Below are positions 1 through 6,833 of a stretch of DNA of 64,000 bases, piece after piece. Made by a program: the position numbers and the translations under genes. Source of the stretch: CBDCVY01 sp965223245 (GTDB lineage: Bacteria; Nitrospinota; Nitrospinia; Nitrospinales; Nitrospinaceae); the NCBI GenBank assembly GCA_965223245.1, contig CBDCVY010000013.1:1302001-1366000 (forward strand), in the 5' to 3' direction. How positions within the stretch are numbered: the stretch's first letter is position 1; the number at the start of each line of letters is the position of its first letter. Under the pieces are notes generated by a model. It did not search any database. It saw only the letters and a program-made list of their open reading frames with translations, and was not told the origin of the DNA.

Positions 1-1
1 C

Positions 2-1309
2 ATAAATGAAGAAAAATCATTAGGAGGTGTGTGTTTGCAAAGAGGTTGCATTCCTTCTAAAGCCCTATTACACGCCGCAAAGTTGATAACTGATGCAAGA
101 GATGCCAGTGAAATTGGTTTGGATTTTTCTTTACAGAATTTGAATTTAGATAAACTTAGAGATTGGAAAAACCAAGTTGTTCAAAAAATGACAGGTGGTT
201 TAGCCCAACTTTGTAAACAACGTGGAATTAATTATGTTATCGGTCACGCTCAATTTGTGAATTCGAATGAATTAAAGGTTGTTGATGGCGAGACTTTCAA
301 ATTTGATTATGCAATTATTGCAGTTGGTTCAGTCCCTCACATACCAGATTCTTTTAAAGATATCAGTCCTAAAATAATGGATTCAACATCTGCGCTGGAC
401 TTGGAAGAAATACCAAAACGATTGTTGGTTGTTGGAGGAGGATACATTGGTTTGGAAATGGGAACAGTTTTTTCTTCTTTAGGTACTAAAGTTAGCGTCA
501 TTGAAATGATGGATGGCCTGCTTCCAGGTGTGGATCAAGATTTAGTAAGAATTCTACAAGTCCGTTTGAAAAAAGAATTTGATTCAATTTTATTGAAATC
601 AAAAGTCAGCGGCATCAAAGAAGTTAATAATGAATTAGAGGTTTCTATTGATACAAACTCCGGGAACGAAAAACAGAATTTTGAGCGTGTTTTAGTTTCT
701 ATTGGAAGAGTGCCAAATAGTAGAAATTTGGGATTAGGAAAGACAAACGTTGAGGTGGATAAAAATGGATTCATTATTGTAGATAATAATTTGCAAACGA
801 ACGAATCCTCCATTTTTGCAATTGGCGATGTGATTGGTGGAGCTATGTTAGCTCATAAAGCGGCTCATGAAGGGAAAAAAGTAGTTGAATTTCTTTTAGG
901 TCACTCAGAAATATCCAATTCAAATACAATTCCTGCAGTAGTTTTCACTGATCCTGAAATTGCTTGGTGTGGGGTAACCGAAGACCAGGCTAAGGCTGAA
1001 AATCTAAGCTATACAATTGTAAAGTTCCCTTGGGGTGCATCGGGGCGTGCGACGGCCATGAGTAGGAATGATGGGCAAACAAAATTAATATTAGAGCGTG
1101 AAACAGGAATTGTTTTAGGTGTAGGGATTGTAGGAGTGGGTGCAGGAGAACTTATTTCTGAGGGAATTTTAGCCGTAGATAAAAGAATGACTGCTAAAGA
1201 TTTGGCTGAAAGAATTCATCCTCATCCAACTTTATCTGAAACCCTTATGGAAGCGGCAGAGGTTCATGAAGGGTTTCCCACTCATATATTTAAGCGACCT
1301 CGTCGTTAA
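2..1309 (+). CDS. lpdA: Dihydrolipoyl dehydrogenase (E3), 5'-truncated by the window edge
   Basis: This flavoprotein reoxidises dihydrolipoamide of 2-oxoacid dehydrogenase complexes or the glycine cleavage system, passing electrons to NAD+. The reading frame is open to the first bases of the window. The redox-disulfide segment GGVCLQRGCIPSK lies right at the edge (bases 23-61), so roughly 40 N-terminal residues with the FAD-binding GxGxxG are missing. The GTG at 29 lies inside this motif and is not the true start. The second nucleotide-binding motif VVGGGYIGLEMG (about base 430), the FAD segment IFAIGDV (about 810) and the C-terminal active-site HPHPTLSE (about 1218) are all present. It ends 15 bases from the convergent SPFH gene. 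The pathway partner lies outside the window. Confidence 0.95.
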   Translation: MNEEKSLGGVCLQRGCIPSKALLHAAKLITDARDASEIGLDFSLQNLNLDKLRDWKNQVVQKMTGGLAQLCKQRGINYVIGHAQFVNSNELKVVDGETFKFDYAIIAVGSVPHIPDSFKDISPKIMDSTSALDLEEIPKRLLVVGGGYIGLEMGTVFSSLGTKVSVIEMMDGLLPGVDQDLVRILQVRLKKEFDSILLKSKVSGIKEVNNELEVSIDTNSGNEKQNFERVLVSIGRVPNSRNLGLGKTNVEVDKNGFIIVDNNLQTNESSIFAIGDVIGGAMLAHKAAHEGKKVVEFLLGHSEISNSNTIPAVVFTDPEIAWCGVTEDQAKAENLSYTIVKFPWGASGRATAMSRNDGQTKLILERETGIVLGVGIVGVGAGELISEGILAVDKRMTAKDLAERIHPHPTLSETLMEAAEVHEGFPTHIFKRPRR

Positions 1310-1324
1310 AAGATTATAATCCAT

Positions 1325-2332
1325 TTAAGTTGCGGGTTTGGTGTGAGTGAGCATGTCTTTGATGCCTCCGATAGAGCTCAAAATTCCGGTGGCTTCATAA
1401 GGTAGATATATTACTTTATTATCTTTTCCGGTAACCATTTCACCTAATGTTTCTATATAGCGGACTGCTATTAAATAATTTGCCGGATCTGTGTCAGCAT
1501 TTTTTAAAGAGGCCGTAATTTTTTCTATTGCTTCTGCTTCGGCTTGAGCAACTTTTATTCTTGCTTGAGCTTCCCCCTCTGCTTTTAATATGGCGGCTTG
1601 TTTTTCACCTTCAGCCCTATTAATTTCAGATTCCTTTACACCTTCTGCTTGGAGAATAGCTGCTCGCTTTTCACCCTCAGCTTCTAATATGGATGCACGA
1701 CGATCTCTCTCGGCTCGCATTTGTTTTTCCATGGCGTCCTGGATGTCTTTTGGCGGATTAATATCTTGTAATTCAACCCGATTAGTTTTCACACCCCATT
1801 TGTCCGTTGCTTCATCCAAAATGCCGCGTAATTTATTATTGATTGTATCTCGAGAAGCTAAACACTCATCCAAATCCAGTTCTCCAATGACATTTCTTAA
1901 AGTAGTTTGAGTGAGTTTTTCTAAAGCTTCCGGAAGGTTAAATATTTCGTAGACGGTTTTGAAAGGATCAATAATTTGAAAATACAATAGGGCATTAATT
2001 TCAATACCAACGTTGTCTTTGGTAATTACATTTTGCCTGGGAAAGTCGTAAACAGTTTCCCTTAGATCGATTTTTTTAATAATGGATTTATAGACATAAG
2101 ATTTTCCGCTTCCGGGGTCAATTTGGGTAAACCTCCAATGTATTTTTCTCGGTACATCCACTAAAGGGATGATTAAATTGATTCCACTATTTAAAGTCCT
2201 ATGATAGCGTCCTAACCTCTCAATAACCATGGTTTCGGCTTGTTGAACAATAATAAAACCCTTGGATATGAAAATTACTACTAAGAAAATTATTGCACCG
2301 GCAATGATCAATGTGGGTTCCATATTTTCCAT
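1325..2332 (-). CDS. SPFH/band-7 membrane protein (stomatin-like, QmcA family)
   Basis: A 335-residue protein with one N-terminal membrane helix (about residues 8-28), an SPFH/prohibitin domain (about 30-190), and a long Ala/Glu-rich coiled coil (about 195-280) with repeated AEGEKxAAIL-type units, as in paraslipins. Such proteins form large ring- or cage-like oligomers in the cytoplasmic membrane that organise microdomains and protect membrane proteins. It lies 11 bases downstream of an NfeD-like gene on the same strand. SPFH-NfeD pairing is a well-known conserved arrangement, which makes the family call firm. The exact client is unknown. Confidence 0.9.
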   Translation of the reverse strand: MENMEPTLIIAGAIIFLVVIFISKGFIIVQQAETMVIERLGRYHRTLNSGINLIIPLVDVPRKIHWRFTQIDPGSGKSYVYKSIIKKIDLRETVYDFPRQNVITKDNVGIEINALLYFQIIDPFKTVYEIFNLPEALEKLTQTTLRNVIGELDLDECLASRDTINNKLRGILDEATDKWGVKTNRVELQDINPPKDIQDAMEKQMRAERDRRASILEAEGEKRAAILQAEGVKESEINRAEGEKQAAILKAEGEAQARIKVAQAEAEAIEKITASLKNADTDPANYLIAVRYIETLGEMVTGKDNKVIYLPYEATGILSSIGGIKDMLTHTKPAT

Positions 2333-2343
2333 AAGTTAGCCTT

Positions 2344-2781
2344 TCAATTAATTTTTTCCACGTAAGCGGTAGCTCCCTCTATTTTTTTAACCACAACTTG
2401 TTGGTTTTTTTCGATATCCAGATTATCCAGAGATTTTGCTCGCCAATCTTCTCCATTTATTTGAACACGGCCTGAGTTTTTTAAGTTTTGAATTTTTTCA
2501 ATGACATTTGCAGTTGTTCCTACCAGGGCGGAAACACCATGAAGCCGTTTTGAACTTGATCGATACAATAATTCTTTTAGTTTAGGACGAAACCCAAAAA
2601 AGAATATTAAAGAAACAATAGCAAATGAAAGGGTTTGAATTTCTAACTCGTAGCCCAACATTGTAGCTATGCCGCCAGCAAACGCACCCATTCCAAAGCT
2701 GGCAAGGCTGAATTCCATGGTTAGTATTTCCAAACCTAATAAAATTATTCCTGCAATAAACCAATAGTGTACGGGTTCCAT
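2344..2781 (-). CDS. NfeD-like membrane protein, partner of the SPFH protein
   Basis: About 145 residues with closely spaced N-terminal hydrophobic helices (about 1-70) followed by a small soluble domain with the typical NfeD OB-fold sequence (ALVGTTANVI, GRVQINGEDWRA, VVVKKIEGATAYVEKI). Short NfeD proteins of this kind lack the ClpP-like protease domain and act with SPFH proteins in membrane organisation. I chose the ATG at 2781, preceded by an AGGTG ribosome-binding site, over the TTG at 2805. It forms a two-gene operon with the SPFH gene. Confidence 0.88.
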   Translation of the reverse strand: MEPVHYWFIAGIILLGLEILTMEFSLASFGMGAFAGGIATMLGYELEIQTLSFAIVSLIFFFGFRPKLKELLYRSSSKRLHGVSALVGTTANVIEKIQNLKNSGRVQINGEDWRAKSLDNLDIEKNQQVVVKKIEGATAYVEKIN

Positions 2782-2910
2782 AAACACACCTACATGGATT
2801 TTCAATAATAATTTACTTTAAGAATGAGCTAACAAGTCATTAGTCAAAATTTTCTACGGAAATAGATTATGATAAAAAATTAATTTTGTAAAAGAAATAT
2901 TTTGAAACGT

Positions 2911-3192
2911 TTATATGTCTATTATGTCGTCATCCTTCTGTCGTTGAGGAGAACGCTTAATATCCGGGTCGATTTTAAATGGAAATTGGGAAGGGTGATG
3001 CATTGTATTTCGTTTTCGACCTCCAAATAAACTTGCTAACCAAGTGACTACACCACCTCCAATAGCAATAAAAAGAAAAGTAACCCCAAATAAAAATAGT
3101 GCAGCCACGGCAAAAATAATTGTAATAAATAAAATGATTTTAGTGCCCAATGGCATTTGTCTGAATGGGTGATTTGAAGAAAAAATAAACAT
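2911..3192 (-). CDS. Small membrane protein of unknown function
   Basis: A 93-residue protein not recognised by family. It has a hydrophobic central stretch (about residues 15-55, enough for two helices joined by GGGVV) followed by a basic segment (GGRKRN) and a polar tail ending in KDDDIIDI. The positive charges after the second helix suggest a cytoplasmic tail. It sits upstream of the NfeD/SPFH pair on the same strand with a gap of about 130 bases, so a role in the same membrane system is possible but unproven. Confidence 0.55.
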   Translation of the reverse strand: MFIFSSNHPFRQMPLGTKIILFITIIFAVAALFLFGVTFLFIAIGGGVVTWLASLFGGRKRNTMHHPSQFPFKIDPDIKRSPQRQKDDDIIDI

Positions 3193-3250
3193 TAGTGATC
3201 CTAACAGAATAATATTTTATAATAGGCGAAACTCAACCTAATGAAATCTT

Positions 3251-3460
3251 ATGGAAAAAGATATTTTTATCATTGATTGCTCAAACTGTGAGGCTAAAAA
3301 CAGAGTAAAATCTTATTCTGCTGATAAAATTCCTGTTTGTGCCAAATGCCGAACCCCATTGGTTGATAAGGATAAAAATGAAGTCCATGCCAAGTATGCT
3401 AAAAACTTGAAAAACTTTTATAATTTACCTGACTTCGGAGGACGACCTCCAAAGTCATAA
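3251..3460 (+). CDS. Small double CxxC zinc-ribbon protein
   Basis: A 69-residue protein with two CxxC knuckles (CSNC at about residues 10-13 and CAKC at about 27-30) separated by a short loop, the arrangement of a rubredoxin-type zinc ribbon. The N-terminus resembles the zinc ribbon that precedes the thioredoxin fold of thioredoxin 2, but no thioredoxin domain or WCGPC site follows, so it is a stand-alone ribbon. It lies about 30 bases upstream of a bolA-like gene and is probably co-transcribed with it. Function is unknown; metal binding is inferred from the cysteines. Confidence 0.6.
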   Translation: MEKDIFIIDCSNCEAKNRVKSYSADKIPVCAKCRTPLVDKDKNEVHAKYAKNLKNFYNLPDFGGRPPKS

Positions 3461-3489
3461 AATTAACCTTATTGTATCGAAAAATTATT

Positions 3490-3777
3490 ATGGATGAAAC
3501 TGTTCAAATTATAGACACTATTTTAAAGGAAAAACTAAATGCTCATCACGTTGAAATTATTGATGAAAGCTATCTGCATCGTGGCCACAAAGCCGCAGGT
3601 GGGGGAGGGCATTATGCGGTTATTGTGGTGTCTGAAAAGTTTAACAATGTAAATTTAATTGACCAGCGGCGTCTTGTCTATTCGGCACTCGATGATCAAA
3701 TAAACGGGACACCAAAATTAATACACGCGTTGCAAATCAAAACCTTTACTCCTGAGGAGTGGAAAAAATCCAAATAA
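3490..3777 (+). CDS. bolA: BolA-family protein
   Basis: A 95-residue BolA domain protein with the class II KH-like fold sequence. It has helix residues leading to HHVEIIDES, a GGGGHYAVIVVS strand, FNNVNLIDQRRLVYSAL, and the terminal IHALQIKTFTPEEW. BolA proteins act with monothiol glutaredoxins in handling [2Fe-2S] clusters, or as regulators. The ATG at 3490 is preferred; a TTG at 3472 would add six residues. It follows a small zinc-ribbon gene on the same strand. A monothiol glutaredoxin is not visible nearby. Confidence 0.88.
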   Translation: MDETVQIIDTILKEKLNAHHVEIIDESYLHRGHKAAGGGGHYAVIVVSEKFNNVNLIDQRRLVYSALDDQINGTPKLIHALQIKTFTPEEWKKSK

Positions 3778-3795
3778 TATAAATGTGAAGGCTTT

Positions 3796-4275
3796 TTACT
3801 CTCTATAAATTTCCAATTCTTCGCAATTTTTTAAATTTTCAGATTCCATAAGTGCTTTAATTCCACTATTAGAAAACTGATTTTTATATAAATCTAGTTT
3901 AAGCAATTTTTTACTGTTAGGAGAATCTGCAAAAGCTTTTGCTCCCTCATCCCCAATCACATTTCCAAAGAGAGATAAATATTTTAATTTTGGGAAATTC
4001 GAGGAATTTGCCAGAGCAATAGCACCGTCATCGCCAATTTCGTTGTGATTCAAGTTTAAGGTTTCTACATTTATTAAGTAGGGACAATCTGCAATTGCCT
4101 CTGCACCCTCATCGCTGGCTTGATTTGCCGAATAAGTGAGATTTTTTACGGTTTTTAATTCTTCACATTTGCAAAATTCAAATGTACCTCTTAGACCTAT
4201 ATTTTTATCTCTAAGATTAAGAACGGTTCCATCCTCGCTCAATGATTCTTTAATTAATTCTTGAATCCGACTCAT
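3796..4275 (-). CDS. Leucine-rich-repeat (ribonuclease-inhibitor-like) protein
   Basis: A 159-residue protein built of about five leucine-rich repeats of the RNI/GALA type, seen as recurring units such as TLNLNHNEIGDDGAIALA, YLSLFGNVIGDEGAKAFA and LDLYKNQFSNSGIKAL. There is no signal peptide or membrane helix, so it is probably cytoplasmic. Such repeats make a curved protein-binding surface; no partner is indicated by the context. It is flanked by convergent bolA and the cytochrome cassette terminator. Confidence 0.75.
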   Translation of the reverse strand: MSRIQELIKESLSEDGTVLNLRDKNIGLRGTFEFCKCEELKTVKNLTYSANQASDEGAEAIADCPYLINVETLNLNHNEIGDDGAIALANSSNFPKLKYLSLFGNVIGDEGAKAFADSPNSKKLLKLDLYKNQFSNSGIKALMESENLKNCEELEIYRE

Positions 4276-4358
4276 ACGTTACTCCCAGTACAATAAAAGT
4301 TTGTTTTTATGGTCTGAGGTATCTTATCAAAATGGGAAAAAAATGAGTTAAAAACTTT

Positions 4359-4391
4359 AAAAAAAATCGGCAGAGGGATTGCCCTCTGCCG
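4359..4391 (-). terminator. Intrinsic terminator of the distal diheme cytochrome gene
   Basis: A perfect 10-bp inverted repeat (CGGCAGAGGG / CCCTCTGCCG, 4368-4391) with a 4-base loop. Read on the minus strand it is followed by a run of T residues (the A run at about 4359-4366). It lies about 20 bases past the stop of the cytochrome gene at 4412 and should end transcription of the respiratory cassette. Confidence 0.9.
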
Positions 4392-4411
4392 GTAGTATGG
4401 GAAAAAAGAAT

Positions 4412-5527
4412 CTATAGCAAGGGTTCTAAAAATAATCCTTGGTTTTTCCATTTTGCTATATCTTCTTTTGTTGGGATAGGAGGAATTGGTTTTTTGGCTT
4501 TTCTTTTACCCAAGGGATCGTGAAACGTCCGCGCATAAGCTTCGGCTTTCCACAAATAAAGGTGCGGAAACATCGTTCCCCATGGACCCATTGCCGTTCC
4601 ATCAATTCCTCTGGTGACTCGGCGATAGTATAACTCATCGGGCCAGTCCTTAAGTACTTTGTTCATGTGGTCAGGCATTTTATCTGTATCCGGTCCATTC
4701 GGATCCCTGAAATCAAAAGCGCCTGTCATCATAGGAATTCCGTTAGCGCCATGGCAAACTGCACAATTCAGGCCTTCAGTCGCAGGTTCTTTGCCTTCAA
4801 AAACAACTTTACCTTCTTTGACTATTTGTGGATCATCCCACCAAGTCCATTGATTGCCAAGTTTTCCCTCAACGGGAATATGTGTAGGATCTCGGAGGGA
4901 TTTTAAATAGGCTATTAGTGCTGTCATTTCGTTTTCTTCTATTTCTTCTTCATAGTATGTTGGCATAGCCTTTTTAGACTTGGGGTCCTCAAAACCCGGC
5001 GATTGTTGTTTTCTTGGGTCGATAATTTGTTCCTTAATATAGTCTTCTGAATAAAGTCCAATTTGTTTAGTTCCCAGATTTGGTCCTCGATCGGAATTTC
5101 CCTCCCAAAACACTTTGTGACAATTAAAACACTTATTGGATTGAAAAACATTCCGACCCTCTTTTATTAATTCAGGTGCGGGTATATTAATAATGTTTAT
5201 TGGGGGTTTATCAATAACTCTTATTTCGTATTTAGGATCAAATTGAGGCAGTTGAGAAGTTACAGTGATAAATAGTATGGAGGGAAATGCATAAGTTCCT
5301 AGTAATCTAATTGTTGAATGTCGTGCGTCTTGTTCAGGTTCTAATGGAGGTAAATCCATTAGCACAAAAATTAAAAACCCAACAAAAGCAAAAGAGATAA
5401 ATTCTATTTTCCACCAAACAGGGAATCCAACATATCCTGACAAGTACCAAATGGAAATTGCGAGAAAAAGAAATACTGGTAGTTTGAATTTAATGTTATC
5501 CCAAAATATATTTAATTTGGTTCGCAT
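4412..5527 (-). CDS. Membrane-anchored diheme cytochrome c (paralog 2 of 2)
   Basis: A 371-residue protein with about three hydrophobic segments at the N-terminus (about residues 15-34, 38-59, 74-92) and a C-terminal region with two haem c sites, CFNCH (133-137) and CAVCH (255-259). KAMPTY (about 187-192) offers a likely Met ligand for the first haem. The soluble part should face the periplasm and move electrons to or from the bd-like protein encoded upstream. It is about 80% or more identical by eye to the cytochrome at 5694-6809 over the haem-bearing part and less similar around residues 95-125. The paralog pair plus the CydA-like gene points to a dedicated respiratory complex. The electron donor cannot be read from the sequence. 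Confidence 0.9.
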   Translation of the reverse strand: MRTKLNIFWDNIKFKLPVFLFLAISIWYLSGYVGFPVWWKIEFISFAFVGFLIFVLMDLPPLEPEQDARHSTIRLLGTYAFPSILFITVTSQLPQFDPKYEIRVIDKPPINIINIPAPELIKEGRNVFQSNKCFNCHKVFWEGNSDRGPNLGTKQIGLYSEDYIKEQIIDPRKQQSPGFEDPKSKKAMPTYYEEEIEENEMTALIAYLKSLRDPTHIPVEGKLGNQWTWWDDPQIVKEGKVVFEGKEPATEGLNCAVCHGANGIPMMTGAFDFRDPNGPDTDKMPDHMNKVLKDWPDELYYRRVTRGIDGTAMGPWGTMFPHLYLWKAEAYARTFHDPLGKRKAKKPIPPIPTKEDIAKWKNQGLFLEPLL

Positions 5528-5630
5528 AATTTTATCTCCCTTGGATTTGGATTCGATTTTCTATAAGAAAAATTATCCTAATTATTCCAATAAAATAAAA
5601 TTATGACCCCAAACTTGAAAAAAAAGCAAT

Positions 5631-5663
5631 AAAAAAGCCCAAACCAATTGAGATGGTTTGGGC
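5631..5663 (-). terminator. Intrinsic terminator between the two diheme cytochrome genes
   Basis: Inverted repeat GCCCAAACCA / TGGTTTGGGC (5637-5663), 10 bp with a 7-base loop. On the minus strand it is followed by six T residues (the A run 5631-5636). It sits directly after the stop of the cytochrome gene at 5694 and before the start of its paralog, so the distal paralog depends on read-through or on a promoter of its own between 5528 and 5630. Confidence 0.88.
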
Positions 5664-5693
5664 AAATATATGAATTTTAAAGTTTTAATAAAA

Positions 5694-6809
5694 TTATAAT
5701 AAGGGGTCTAAAAATAATCCATCCGTTTTCCAACGTTCAATTTCTTCCTTAGTTGGAATTGGTGGAACCGGTCTTTTTTCAGCTCTCTTATCTAAAGGAT
5801 CATGAAAAGTTCTTGCATAGGCCTCGGCTTTCCATAAATAGAGATGAGGGAATATGGTTCCCCAAGGGGCCATGGGTGTATTGTCAATCCCTCGAGTTAC
5901 ACGCTTATAATACAATTCATCCGGCCAGTCCTTGAGTACTTTATCTACATGATCCGGCATTTTATCTGTGTCCGGTCCATTGGGATTTCTAAAATCAAAC
6001 GCCCCGGTCATCATAGGAATTCCATCTGCCCCGTGACAAACGGCACAATTAAGACCTTCTGTGGCTGGTTCTTTACCTTCGAAAACAACTTTTCCTTCTT
6101 CGATTATCTTTGCATCATCCCACCAAGTCCACTGGTTACCAAATTTCCCTTCAACGGGAATATGAGTAGGATCCCGCATCGTTTTTAAATAGGCGATTAA
6201 GGCTGTCATTTCATCTTCACCTAAATCTTCACCATAATAAGTTGGCATGGCTTTTTTTGATTTAGGATCATCAAATCCCGGAGACTGTTTCTTTCTGGGT
6301 TCAATAATTTGCTCTTTAATATAATCCTCAGAATAGAGTCCAATCTGCTTAGTCCCTAAATTAGGTCCACGATCCGAGTTACCTTCCCAAAAAACTTTGT
6401 GGCAATTAAAGCATTTATTGGATTCAAAAATTTCCCTTCCTGCTGCAATAACCTCAGGGCCAGCTAAGCCGGTAAGTTTTACAGGAGGTTTTTCGAGTTT
6501 TGCAACTTCAACTTGCGGATCAAATTGTGGAAGCTGTGCAGTAACTGTTATGAATAAGGCGGAGGGTAGTATATAGGCACATAAAAGTCGAAAAGTTGTT
6601 TGCCGAAAACTTTTTTCGGGGTCCATTTTGGGTAAATCTAAAATAATGAAAAACACGAGTCCTACAAATGCAAATGTAACAAATTCAATTTGCCACCAAA
6701 TAGGAAACCCAAAGTAACCTGCTACAAACCAAATAATGGTTGCAAGAACAAGAAAAAAAGGAATTTTAAATCGAATATTTTGCCAGAAAGTTTTTTCTTT
6801 CTTAACCAT
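5694..6809 (-). CDS. Membrane-anchored diheme cytochrome c (paralog 1 of 2)
   Basis: A 371-residue protein, the same length as its neighbour at 4412, with the same plan. It has about three N-terminal hydrophobic segments, then haem c sites CFNCH (about 133-137) and CAVCH (about 255-259) and a KAMPTY Met-ligand candidate. The ATG at 6809 is preceded by GGAG at a 10-base distance and is preferred over the TTG at 6818. It follows the bd-like oxidase gene by about 24 bases, so the two are almost certainly co-transcribed and probably form one complex. The duplicated copy downstream may be an alternative subunit or a partner in a heterodimer. Confidence 0.9.
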   Translation of the reverse strand: MVKKEKTFWQNIRFKIPFFLVLATIIWFVAGYFGFPIWWQIEFVTFAFVGLVFFIILDLPKMDPEKSFRQTTFRLLCAYILPSALFITVTAQLPQFDPQVEVAKLEKPPVKLTGLAGPEVIAAGREIFESNKCFNCHKVFWEGNSDRGPNLGTKQIGLYSEDYIKEQIIEPRKKQSPGFDDPKSKKAMPTYYGEDLGEDEMTALIAYLKTMRDPTHIPVEGKFGNQWTWWDDAKIIEEGKVVFEGKEPATEGLNCAVCHGADGIPMMTGAFDFRNPNGPDTDKMPDHVDKVLKDWPDELYYKRVTRGIDNTPMAPWGTIFPHLYLWKAEAYARTFHDPLDKRAEKRPVPPIPTKEEIERWKTDGLFLDPLL

Positions 6810-6833
6810 TCTTATCAATCTCCGTCAGAACAT

